DNA from: Oxyruncus cristatus
Lineage: Eukaryota > Chordata > Aves > Passeriformes > Cotingidae
Assembly (NCBI GenBank): GCA_013399855.1
Contig: VXAY01006800.1
Coordinates: 1,392,392-1,456,391 of the forward strand
Length of the DNA stretch: 64,000 nt
Direction: 5' to 3'
A model generated the notes under the pieces. It saw only the letters and a list, made by a program, of their open reading frames with translations, had not been told where the DNA came from and made no database searches. Positions 33,652-44,900 of the stretch are shown piece after piece. The stretch's first letter is position 1; each line of letters starts with the position of its first letter. A program made the position numbers and the translations under genes.

Positions 33652-35164
33652 GTACGGTAGAGAATAAATTAACAGAAGCAACTAACTCTCTCTATAAAGA
33701 TAGACTTCAATCTGAATCCTTCCCAGAATGATTTTAGTTTAGCTGAATTTCTCTGTAATCTTATAATTTCCATTGTTCTTCACCATATTATCACTCTTAA
33801 TATGATAAAATCCTATAAGCTCTCAATAGGTTTTACAGATTGTTATAGCAGAAAACATTCATATCCTCTCCTTGCTCATACTCCCTACAAAACACACTTG
33901 TTTTGCATTAGAGATACCAGAAATACAAAAAGCTAGCATGCTATCTTGTCACCTAAAACATCATACAAGGATTATGTGAACTGGAATAGCACAAAAACCT
34001 TAAAATGGCCTTTGAGGAAAAGGTTAAATTGCACTTATCTAATTATACTGTCTATCTGGAGCATCCTATGCACTGCATGCTCCAAAACTTTACTGCACAG
34101 AAGACAGAGACAGAACGAAGAACTGAGAACTGTAGTGGGCAGAAGAGTATGAAAACCTGTACATTTTTTTCATCAACAACAATATCCGTAGAGGCAAAAA
34201 TACTGTCCTTCCTTGCTTGCTTTACTCTAAGCTAACACTTTATTTATCTCTTTCTCTTGTCACCAACATTCTTATGTTATTAATCACCCAGATTTTCAAG
34301 TCATGTTACTTATCAAACTAGGTCACACATATCTTGAGAAAAGAATCTGCTCTGGTAGCTAGGGAGGTCAAGCTAGGAAACAAAAACTTGTTTTTTACAT
34401 TGAAGTATTTTCAAATACATATATATTTAAAGGATGTTCTAAATAGTTACATTAGTGCCTTTAAATATTTTTGTTTTTTTCGCATAAGTAGTGAATTATT
34501 AAGAAGTTATTCTTTGTGAAGGGAACAGCAAACAGGTTTATGCCCTTTCTGTCTGCATCCACATGTGCATTCAGAAAATGAAGTTAACATGACATGAATT
34601 AATTCAGAAAAATACAATATTTTGAAAAGCTACTTTTTGAATATTAAAATTTTCAGATTTGACCCCTGGTTGTTTCTTTGTAAATTTTCCACTTACGCAG
34701 AATCTGATTATATGCATAAGGGGTTTTGTAGTAAGGAACAATAGTAAGACAGAGAACCTCTCCCCTAAATGGATCTAGGTTTGACTGAAAGATAATGATA
34801 AATGTGACCTCAGTAATGCAGCCAAATGAATCGATGCTAACTCTGCTGATTACAGGATCTTCTGTAATCTTACCAGCAAGTCCATTGACAGAGTTGATAG
34901 AGATCTTTGTTCAGCCCCAGCAAGGACTAAGGAGTAAATTCCTAATTCCCTGAAGTCTTTGCAGGACATTGTTTTTTCTGGAGTATTTAAGCCTTTCATA
35001 ACTACAGATGAATGGCAAAGGGTTTTCCATTTTAGTGAGTTTGGGAATTTTTGGCCAAGTTTTACCATTGAAAGGAGCACTACTAAGGAGCTAGGATGGT
35101 TAGAGGATAATGTGGCACATACGTGAAAGACAACTATTGAAATGACCACTTTTTTCCAATACAG
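33652..35164 (+). other. SEMA3A: SEMA3A intron 16
   Basis: Non-coding, 1513 bases. The donor is weak-looking (gtacgg) and the acceptor is cacttttttccaatacag. Short ORFs at 33946-34235 and on the minus strand at 34850-35182 have no recognisable features. No repeat was recognised. Confidence 0.9.
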
Positions 35165-35620
35165 GTAAAAGTGGGTGATCACGTGATCCGGACAGAACAG
35201 GGCCTATTGCTACGAAGTCTTCACCGGAGAGACTCTGGTGTTTATTTCTGCCATGCTGTGGAGCATGGCTTCATGCAAACTCTGCTCAAAGTGACCCTCG
35301 AAGTGATCGATACCGACCACCTGGAAGAGCTGCTCCATAAAGAAGAAGATGGCGATGCCTCCAAGATCAAGGATGCTACCAACAGCATGACCCCCAGTCA
35401 AAAGATCTGGTACAGAGACTTCATGCAGTTAATCAACCACCCCAATCTCAACACAATGGATGAGTTCTGTGAGCAGGTTTGGAAAAGAGACCGCAAACAG
35501 CGCCGGCAAAGGCCTGCCAACGCGCAGGTGAACACAAATAAGTGGAAGCACCTACAGGAGAATAAAAAAGGTAGGAACAGGAGGACCCATGAATTTGAGA
35601 GGGCACCACGGAGTGTCTGA
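35165..35620 (+). CDS. SEMA3A: SEMA3A exon 17, terminal coding exon (Ig second half, basic tail, stop)
   Basis: The last coding exon has 151 codons plus TGA (35618-35620). It finishes the Ig domain (RRDSGVYFCHAVEHGF, with the second Ig cysteine), then a linker (VIDTDHLEELLHKEEDGDAS). Next comes MTPSQKIWYRDFMQLINHPN and LNTMDEFCEQVW. The Cys in EFCEQ corresponds to the interchain-disulfide cysteine (Cys723 in mouse numbering) that makes SEMA3A an active dimer. The basic tail follows: KRDRKQRRQR, then KWKHLQENKKGRNRRTHEFE, ending RAPRSV. Its furin-type motifs (KQRRQR, RNRR) expose the C-terminal Arg that docks in the neuropilin b1 pocket. RPANAQVNTN differs from the mammalian RPGHTPGNSN segment. 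Confidence 0.97.
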   Translation, partial: VKVGDHVIRTEQGLLLRSLHRRDSGVYFCHAVEHGFMQTLLKVTLEVIDTDHLEELLHKEEDGDASKIKDATNSMTPSQKIWYRDFMQLINHPNLNTMDEFCEQVWKRDRKQRRQRPANAQVNTNKWKHLQENKKGRNRRTHEFERAPRSV

Positions 35621-35764
35621 GCTTCATTACCTCTAGGAACCTCATCCAAGTAGAAACTTGTATAGACAGATAACTGGAAAAAAATGCAATATTCATGAAC
35701 TTTTTCATGGCATTATGTGGATGTTTACAAGAGTGGAAAGTTCAAACAATTTCCACTAGGTTTA

Positions 35765-35770
35765 AATAAA
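35765..35770 (+). terminator. SEMA3A: Candidate proximal poly(A) signal
   Basis: AATAAA 145 bases after the stop codon. It could give a short 3' UTR isoform; there is no direct proof of use. Confidence 0.3.
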
Positions 35771-38681
35771 ATCCATTTCTAACTTTCCTAGCAAGTCCTT
35801 CCTCTCTGCTCTGATTCTAAGACCAGAAAGACCAGAGCTTCTAGGATGATAACTCACCCGGACCTAACTTACTGCTCAAAAAGTTCTACAAGTATTCAAC
35901 AGGCAAGTTTTGCTTTCTCTTTTGCCGGAGATATAAACAAAATGCTGTATTTCATGCTGTCATCTTACAGAAAAGACAAACAACACCCACCTTTCATCAT
36001 CAGCACTACCATTTCTAGACTTATATATAAAACTGCATGAGCTCATTAAGCTGATGAACATCTAAACACGTGATTGGACACAAGGATTTTGTTCTTGTTT
36101 TGTCTACCAGTTCTCCTGTTTATATGTGCTAGAAGAGGAAAAACAATACTGAATGAGATTTATTGTGGAAATCTGAACAACATAAGCCATCCATCATCTG
36201 GAAGAAAAAAAATGTGGAGTACACTGGCCTACTACTGATAACTTCTTTCCGCTTTGATCTAAAGATGTATTTTATTAAAACTATAATTTAAATCTACCAT
36301 GAAAAATATGCAGCAAACATTAGCTCCTTTCTAAAATAGATTAGGCTTTTTGTCTTAGAAATATTGTACTTCCTAATTATTGGTTTAGAGGAAAAAAAGA
36401 CAACTTCCAATTATGAGCTGCTTTACTCTTTTGTTTGGAAAAACTTCCAGGGGAGCTAGTCACACTGCAGTTAACCTCCTCCCCTCTCAGTAATCTATAT
36501 GACATGTAACTTAAAAGCAATTTTAAAACTAAGCTATTTTAACATGAAAGTCACTGTATAGCATGGACGTATTCTGCATTCTGTTCTTCTATGTATGGTA
36601 TTTGAAATTATTCAACTTGTCTAATACCTTGCTATAGATTGAACCAATGAAGAGGAGAGCATTGATTTTCAGGTGTATATTTTTTTTTTTTTTTAAATAC
36701 AGATAGCATTAAAATACCCTCTACTAATTACACTCTCGCTTTCTTGGTTCATATTTGTGAATGCTAATATTTAAATACTGTGGCTCATAAACTGTCACAT
36801 ATCCATGAGCAAAGCTCGTATGCAGTTTAAGGAGTTGTGTTCCCAGCTCTGTGGTAGAAATATGTCCACACTACTGATTCTCAGTGCTCCATTCTTTCTG
36901 TGGGCCAGATCACCCAAATGCAAAGAACCAGCACTAGGCCACATAAATAGTAACCTCAAAGCCCCATTTTAAGATCTGAGGGACAGTTTTATCTATGGGT
37001 GAAATCTGCTGCAGTAGTCAATTGGTGAAGTTCAGCTTAAGACTAGTTTATACTAAAAGATAATTTGGTCCTGCACTTCTGTCTTATTCTATATACAGGA
37101 GAGCAACAGGGTAAAACAGACAATGTACTTGCACCATAAGTGTCAGTTTAGGGTTATAAGTAGTGATTTATTCACCTCAGCACAGATGTGCCTTTGGTCC
37201 CCAGTTCTATGGTGTCCAGTTCTTTTGAGATCATCTTTCTCCAGCCTCCCATATCTTATCTTGGTAGAGTCTGTAAATGACATAATTTCAAGTAATGTCA
37301 TTGTGGGGAAAATCACTAGAACAAAATCCTTAGTTTGCTAAAGGAGCTTTTATATAAAAGTGTGTCTGCACTCATGACTGATCTCTTTTGTTGTTATTCA
37401 CGCCAGGTTACTTAATTTATCTATTGCTACGCTATCAGTCAGGCTTATCAGATACAATATAGCACAATGGCTGTGACAGCTTCTCTCACAATATGCACAA
37501 GTCTCCTTGCCTCTCACTGATTCAAGTATCCCTCTGCTTAGTGAAGTCTTGACTTCTTGCCTGCATAGCAATTGGATTTTCACTAACAGCCCAGTTACTT
37601 TAGTCCCTTTTAAATCCTTTGCAGGGGATGAGCTGGTAAGGTTTTTTGTCTTTTAATTCTTTAGCAAAAAAATCACTGAATAGACCAGGACAAGGCTGTA
37701 GGGCCATGATTTAAGAAAGCACTTGGGAATTTAGTTTTAAAGCAACTTTAAGACTCTCTTATGTTTAACCTGACTTTTGAACTTTAATATGTTGTTAAAT
37801 TCTCCTTCTTTTATGATGTGCTGAATGGGGATGGATTAAAACATATATTCAGCTGTGTGCTTTTATGTACAGTAGTATTCATTTTTCAACTCAGTTTATG
37901 TTTAATTTCTGAGCATTGTTGTCAACTGAATTATTTAATCACAGAACACTCTTTAGCCTTTTATGTAGGGCTATTTTGTACCATCTAGTTACTACAATCC
38001 TCTTTCTTACAAAAGGAAACAGTTTTAAAATGAACATCAGAGAATTCAGTGGGAAAAATACAAATTGATTTCAATAGATCCTAAACTACTTTCATTTTTT
38101 ACATATTAATGGAATTGCTATGTAACTTTTTTCTCTACCATGCTCATAGCAACTGGTTCTATAGCAACTTGCTGCAAAAAATCAAACCCAAACCAACCTC
38201 TTTTGCAATGCCTGAAGAAGAAACATTTTAAATTAAGACAGGATTCTAAATTTTTTTTTTTCTGTATTGAGAAAGATAATCAGTGGGAAGAAAGTACAGA
38301 AGTTGCAATGTTTTCTATCATAACCTGGCAGTCTCATTGGACAGTAGATATGATCAGATCTTACAAACTTCAATCCAATCCTCACTGACATGAGTAGTCT
38401 TGTTTAAGACTTTTGTATTTGCTTATATAAAGAAGAGGTCAGAAGATCAAGTCAGCAGTGGAAATTTTTGATTTTCAGGTTCATGTTATGGTCAAGTTAT
38501 AACAATGTTTAATACTGATGTGAAATGAACTTTGTTTCAAAAAACATAGGCCTTGATGAATTAATGTATAGACAGATGCCCTGCAGCTTCAGTAAGATTC
38601 ATATCCCCATTTGTGTCATTATTATTTAAAGCACCATAAGGTTTGAAAATAAAGATTAAAACAGTATTTCTGTAAATTTTC

Positions 38682-38687
38682 AATAAA
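38682..38687 (+). terminator. SEMA3A: Candidate poly(A) signal
   Basis: AATAAA, with a second copy 34 bases upstream (38648-38653). T-containing sequence (agcttcttgttacag) follows within 30 bases. Confidence 0.3.
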
Positions 38688-39139
38688 ACCCTCTAAGCTT
38701 CTTGTTACAGACTTTAGAAAAAGTAAGTAAAAAGTTGTGTTTAAGCTGGAGAGAAATAAAGGATTTCATTTATAACCAGAAAAATCTATTTTGTTTTGCT
38801 GTAAGATATCCATCTGCAAGGAACAAAAGTACATTGAATCCTATTCTTACTCATCTACACTTTGCACTTGCACGGATCACTGAAATGGGAATTTGTTAAA
38901 TGGTTCCTAAAAACTGTGTGGTTATGTTAAACTATGACATCAAACTGAGAAAATGTGCATCTTTGCAGAACAAAGTTAAATCTTCATGACCCAATAAAGT
39001 CACTATGTAAAGAAAATAAAATTAAATTAAATGCATGTGAATGCGCATTTACTGTTCCTTTTTATGTATTATTTAGTGAATATCAATGGTATGTGTTTAA
39101 TAGTTCAGTTTTTGCTACCTACACATTAGTCAAAAGAGA

Positions 39140-39147
39140 TGTAAATA
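39140..39147 (+). promoter_or_regulatory. SEMA3A: Candidate Pumilio response element
   Basis: TGTAAATA matches the UGUANAUA consensus bound by Pumilio proteins. It is meaningful only if the transcript extends this far. Confidence 0.3.
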
Positions 39148-39449
39148 TTTTTGACTAGATAAGGAGGTACAGTGTAAAGTACTGTTATCTAGAGGTACTC
39201 CATTTCAGTGTGTTCAGCAAGATACTAAAATGCAAGATTTTGCCACACAGGTGATAAGGTGGTTTATTTGCTATGTCAGTGTCTAAGTTTTGCGCTTATT
39301 CTTTAAACGCATTCCTCACTGGGTAGTAAATAATTCTGCTTCTGTATTTATCACTTCAATTCATATGGGAACTAGAAAACTGGAGAGAAAAAAATATGTA
39401 ATGAAACTGCTGCTGTAAATTATTTCTTTTAGCATGTATTCAGTTGTTA

Positions 39450-39455
39450 AATAAA
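39450..39455 (+). terminator. SEMA3A: Candidate distal poly(A) signal
   Basis: AATAAA followed about 25-40 bases later by a T/G-rich stretch (tttgctgtcttgactgttt), the layout expected of a cleavage site. Confidence 0.35.
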
Positions 39456-39480
39456 CATTTCTTCCAAATATTTGAAGTTT

Positions 39481-40631
39481 GCTGTCTTGACTGTTTACAC
39501 GGAAATGTGCCCTGTAACCTTCATGAGCATATGGAGTGCATTGTTGCCAATATAATGCTATCAACGTATATGAGCTCTATGTATTAGGCCAGAAGGATTG
39601 CTATTTTTATTAATGGCAGAGTTTGTTTCTTTTTTGAAGACTACAAACTAATAATGGCTGAAATGAAAGGTACAAACTTATCTTCAGCCTGTCTTTTGGC
39701 ACAGCTGCTGGGCTTTTGGGCAGATAAAGCCACACATATACACCCCCCCCCCCCTCCCCTCTGCCCATGAACCAAACTGTAAATCAGCCTGGAAGCCATG
39801 TGATTGTGAGCAAGTTGCTGTACTTAATGAACTTTCATTCTGCGCAATGCTAGTGGCTTAGGACAGCTATGCTGCTTCCTTTTCGAACTGGCTTGCACAG
39901 ACATCAAGTAGAATAAATCAGGTTCTCTCTGTTACCAACATACCCTTGTATCCTTAGGTAAACTTAGCAGCTGTTTGAAAGTGCTTAGGGGCTCTATCTA
40001 AAAATAATATGCCAAGGCATTAAGCACTGTGCAAACAGCTAATAAGATAAATGCTGTCCTGGAGAGCATGAAGTTTAAATACACAGACAAGAAGTGGAGA
40101 AAAGAAAGTATCGTTACTTCCATTTGGCAAATACAGAATTAGAGATACCTCCAGCAGTACTTAGTCATCGCTAATCTATTCAGGTTCACTCATTCCTTCC
40201 TCTAAAGCAAAGATACAGGAGTCCAGTTGAAAGAGATGTTGTAAGGATGTTTTATTGTTACTACTGTCTTCTGAGAATGAAAATAATCCCTCAGCAGCAG
40301 CCAAGAAACTCAGTGGGTTACAAAAGATACCTGCAAATAAAACAAGGACAAAATGAATATGACAAGCCCTGAATTTGCTAACTGAAAAAAACAGTAATTT
40401 TGTTTTTCTGTGTCAAGTATTCACAGACAAAGATCCTTGTTTCAGGATGATGCCAGGCTGTGTCCTTTGCTAGAATTCCCCGCAGAGCACAGATAATCTG
40501 AGTGTCCTCTGTTACTACTCTGTACATTGCCAGTAGTGTACAATGCCTAGGGACAAGCTTCATTGTCGTTGAGTGGGAAGAAAGAAGAAACATTTGGGAT
40601 TTAATGCCTATTTGTTCTCACATATATATGC

Positions 40632-40704
<73 letters not shown>

Positions 40705-41592
40705 CAGACAGACACATACATTGAAACAGCCAACTTTCACTGAGGTGAAATCCTCTTTTCTCTGAAGTATTTAAGGCTCTGTGTGTAATTCCAGTACATC
40801 TCTGAAAATGTTTGGTGGCTTCAGCTATAAATTGTTATAAATGTTCCCTCTGTAAAGACTGAAACACACTATTCTGTTTCCTTACAGGTCACATTCACTG
40901 AGCTCCCCATCAAACATCCATTTAATAGGAGGAAAAGTTATGATGTTTTTTCCAAAGCGTAAAACAAAAGGACTATTCTTCCTAGAATGCTGAGTAACAG
41001 GATACAAGTAGATCAGTGTATTAGTGATCCAGCCAGTTTCTTTGCTCCCCATAAATACTCATGTGAAAGGTTGGAGGAGCTTCATAGAAAAACTGGAAGC
41101 TGTGGAGAACAGGCCTTATTTGGGACCTATTTGTCCTGGAATGTATCAAAGGTTGGCAGTTTGGAGAACTTCAGGATGATCTGAGCTAAATCCCAAAGCT
41201 CTGGTGAAGCAATATCCAAACCAAAAAAGTTTCACTTAGGTTAAGAGAGCAAACTCCCTTCCTCTCTTAACAGTTTTTCATCCCTTCAGGAAATGGGTTT
41301 CTTCTTGCCTCAGTATTACAGAAAGATCATTGTATAGTTTCTGTAGTCTTTGTTGAAGGCTAATATCTTCTTCAACACACATGGGGAACCCCATTTCTGA
41401 TGACCAGGCCTCCCCGAGCTGCTTTGTGTCCAGGCACTCCAGTCAGACTAGTGTGCAGTCTACTCTTGCCACATCTGCTAGTACTAGATCTAAAAGTGTC
41501 CTATTCTCATCTACAGGTATAAAATTAGAATTTGGTGGGCAGTAAAAAGCTTCATTGAACTATGAGATATAATACCAAGAAGATGTCTGTCA
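39481..41592. other. Probable intergenic DNA (or very long 3' UTR)
   Basis: No coding region was recognised. It contains a C homopolymer (39743-39754, 12 C) and the (GATA)n array. It could still be transcribed if SEMA3A uses the poly(A) signal near 43.8 kb. Confidence 0.6.
40632..40711. repeat. (ATAG)18 tetranucleotide microsatellite with (ACAG)2 end
   Basis: Eighteen perfect ATAG units (40632-40703) followed by two ACAG units. The long uninterrupted array should be polymorphic in length. GATA/GACA arrays are common in vertebrate genomes. Confidence 0.98.
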
Positions 41593-41965
41593 GGGAGTCA
41601 CAAGGGATGACAAATTCCTGTCCAGGGGTAGTTTGGGGTCCCTGGGGTGTCAGGGCAGGACCTGGTAGCCAGAGCCTGTCCCCCACATCCAGGACAGGGG
41701 CTAGCTGGGGTAGCTCCAGCCCCAGGCTTCAAGCATATCCCTGGAGGTGGGGACTGAGCATCAGCTCACATGTGGACCTGGCTTGGCATGGCCCATGGGC
41801 AGGATTGTGTGGGACAGAAGGTGACATCCTGCAGCCTCTCTGGGGCAAGCACTGATGGCCCCAGGGGCTGGAGTGGGGTCCTGGGCCATGGGTAGAGTGG
41901 GAAGAGCTCTAGAGTGGGAAGGGGAATTAGGGTCTCCAGTCAGGTGAGCTGCAGCCTGGTGTTTG
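41593..41965. other. GC-rich patch of unknown origin
   Basis: About 370 bases rich in GGG/CCC and CAGG-type words, sitting abruptly in AT-rich DNA. It includes a 12-base direct repeat (tagagtgggaag at 41893-41904 and 41910-41921). It has overlapping ORFs on both strands (41562-41855 +, 41761-42021 -), whose products are low-complexity Gly/Ser/Trp/Pro-rich and match no family I know. The composition shift could mark an LTR or other retroelement remnant, a minisatellite relic or a regulatory island. I cannot identify it. Confidence 0.5.
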
Positions 41966-44900
41966 CAACTAAGGAGGCTCAAACCACCCTTCCTGAATTG
42001 CTTCCAGTCAGTTGAGGTCATTTATCTTCCAGATACAGAGTCAGTTGCCTGCCTTCTGAAAGCCTACGATAAACCAACAGTACCTTAACAGCACAACTCA
42101 GTTCCTGTTTGACTGACCTAGTTTAGTTGTCACAGAAAAAAAAAAAAAGAAAGAAAAAGGTAAAATATACACCTAAACAGCTACTCAGACATAATGTGCA
42201 CAGGGTTATAACACCTTTTCTTTATGCAGAAAAGCCCTCATGGAAATACGTATCCAGGCCTTCTCTCCATACATGACTATGTGCCACCAAGCTGCATCTG
42301 AGGCACTTGGAATGGGTTTTGAAGGCTGAATTTAATTTCATGAACAGGTCCAATACATTTTCAGGCCATTCCACCTTACAGCCTGGTGTAAATTAAATCT
42401 GGTAGTCTGCCCTGGGAAAAAAACTCCTCTTTGCACCTCTCAACATGGGGCAACGCTGCAACCTGTATTACTTTTGTGCTTTACCCAAATATATTATATT
42501 CATTTCTCTGTGAGTTTCATGGTCAGCTTTTCTTGTAAATGTGTTAACGTGAATTATGATTGTTTATGCAGAAGCAAATGGAAATGCATGTTTCTTCATG
42601 GGAAAAAGGATAAAAAGACTATGGTAATTCTGTTAGATCTAGGACATCAAGTAAATATCAAATATGACTTGAACTTCTCTTTTCTTGCTATAGCTGGGGG
42701 CAGGAGAGGAAAAGGGCAAACAAAAGAAATACAGACATTTCAGCTATGTTTTGCAATGACCAGTCCCTTAAGCCCTTTAGTTTCATATGTCACTTTTTTT
42801 CTGGGTTTGTAGCACTACATAGAAAGAAATGCATTCCTATAAACTCTGCTTTCGCTGAACAATACCACATTGAATTGCTCCATAAACCAGAACAAACAGA
42901 CAGACTGTGCCAGATCCTCTGAAGAAGGCTTAACTTTCCTTTCTGTTTGTTATTTTATTATTATAGTAGGGCCACTGCTGCTCTTTTCGTTAGTGTTTTG
43001 TCAGCACTTTTATTCTAAAGCCCAATTTTTAGGGCTTTGTAATTTTGTCTAAAGTATTTCACTACAGGTTAAAGATTTTACATACCAGCTTTTAATCGAC
43101 AAATCATTTTACAGTACCTAAAAGAAAATTGCTAAATTGTGATCAAAATTCCATTTTGAAAACAAACCAAAAAATATTAGAACTTGAGCCACGTCAAGTG
43201 GTTGTTTCAGTAAGTGCACTGCAAAAAAATGATGAGCTGAGTTAGGCTCAGTGAGCATAACAGAAAGCTTCCTACCTCACTGGACTTCGTGTTTGTTTTG
43301 GAAACATGTGTGTGTTTATCAGAGGTCCTGAATGAGACATCAACTTAAATACATTCTTGTATAATTATTCATGACTTAATCACTGTTGTTATTCCTAAGG
43401 TAAGTCTTAGAGTAGAATGTTTTCTTGCTTGGTGCCTGAGTCTCTTAATTTAAGTTGATTTTTAATTGCTGTTTTATGTGAAGATAATGTAGGCTCAACT
43501 TTTGCCCCAGTTTAACAGCTGTCTGATATCCAGTACAGAAAAAAAAACAGCTTGTGCTGTTTTGCATACTAGATAGTTAAGGAGAAGTGATCTTTTTTGT
43601 TCTGTGGTATTTGAAATTTAAGGAATGGAATTGATCAAGATCTGTTAGAGCACTGTGGAATTTTCCCCATATTTCCCTTTATTAATGAAATATGTGCACA
43701 CACCACTCTTTTAAACATGCCAGTGCTTCTAGAAATCAACAAGTTGTATTTTTTTTGTCTTTAATGCTAACCAGTGTACTTAGCTAGATCCTCACCCAAA
43801 TAAATAAAGCTGTGTGCTCCACCACTGTTTTTGTTGACTGGAATCTGTCAAACAGTCAGGGCACTGAAAGGTATGAATTTCAGTCCTTGTGCTATTCACT
43901 GTGGCTCAAAATGTTATTTATGAAAGCTAAACAGTTTGATGCCAGTGTAAAGCAATGGAATATAACAGGACTTCAAACTATGATAAATGTTTCACATATT
44001 ATACGTCTCTGTGATCTTCACTAGCTGGAGGGGGAGAAACATCTGAATGTAGAAAAATTAAACTATTTATAGTTAAGTTCACTGTTGCATGTCAAAATAG
44101 CAGACATAATGCAGCTGAAAAAATCTTTGGACACTGAGTGGAATGCAGGCACGCTCGGCATATAATGGTTCTTTGTCTCCTAGAAATTCTCCTGTTTGGC
44201 ACATTCACTGTGCCTCGACAATATGTTGGAAATTGTATGTACTGTTTCCTGACAGAAAAGCATTTCTGCAAATATTTGGAACTATTTTTAATGCTAAGTC
44301 CTTTTTGTAGCTCTTGCATCGAGAGGAAGCTGAAACCTTAAGGCTTAAGGGATAGTTCCAGGTATGGTGCTCTCACAAATTATAGTTTGCATCTAATCTC
44401 TGTGTAAATCGTGGCAAATCTTTCTACGATCACTAAAAAGGTTAAAGACGGGCTCTAGACAGAAATGAAGGATACCATAACATAATATCTGGATGCTTTT
44501 TATTGAGAAAAAAAAAGAGAAAATATCATTTTAACATTAATAGAAAACAAGATCAAAAAATGCAGTCTCTATTCAAGTCTCACTGTCTTCTATAATTTTG
44601 TTTTGTTTTTTATTTTTAAACACATTGTTTTCTATTTGTCACAAGTATGAATTTACTTCTATTACAGGCATTGAAAACTTTTGAGTTCCTTGCAAGCCAG
44701 TTAAAAATGAACACCACTAAGAAGAGAAATGCTGATCAAGTCCATAAAATGGACTGCATAGCTGCTAAACCTTGGCTCTTAGACTAGTTGGGTCGGTTAG
44801 ATTTATATAGTAGAACCACAAGGAGGAAAATGTGTTCTCTTGAGGAATACTTATTCATATTTTCAAGGCAAGGCAGTGTACTATTATTTCCCCCTTCAGC

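Larger units (their letters stand above)
35621..39480 (+). other. SEMA3A: SEMA3A 3' UTR, extent inferred
   Basis: AT-rich sequence after the stop codon with no credible coding potential, treated as 3' UTR. Class 3 semaphorin mRNAs usually have long 3' UTRs. Candidate AATAAA signals lie at 35765, 38648, 38682, 38993, 39015 and 39450. The last is followed by T/G-rich DNA and is my provisional end, but one at 43803 (followed by gctgtgtgct) would also serve. A Pumilio-type TGTAAATA lies at 39140-39147. The true end cannot be fixed from sequence alone. Confidence 0.4.

Noticed and set aside
35210..35708. Three overlapping minus-strand ORFs opposite the last SEMA3A exon
   Set aside because: They are antisense shadows of the conserved SEMA3A reading frame.
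41562..42021. Overlapping ORFs (97 residues + and 86 residues -) in the GC-rich patch as genes
   Set aside because: GC-rich DNA has few stop codons; the products are low-complexity, lack motifs and lie on opposite strands.
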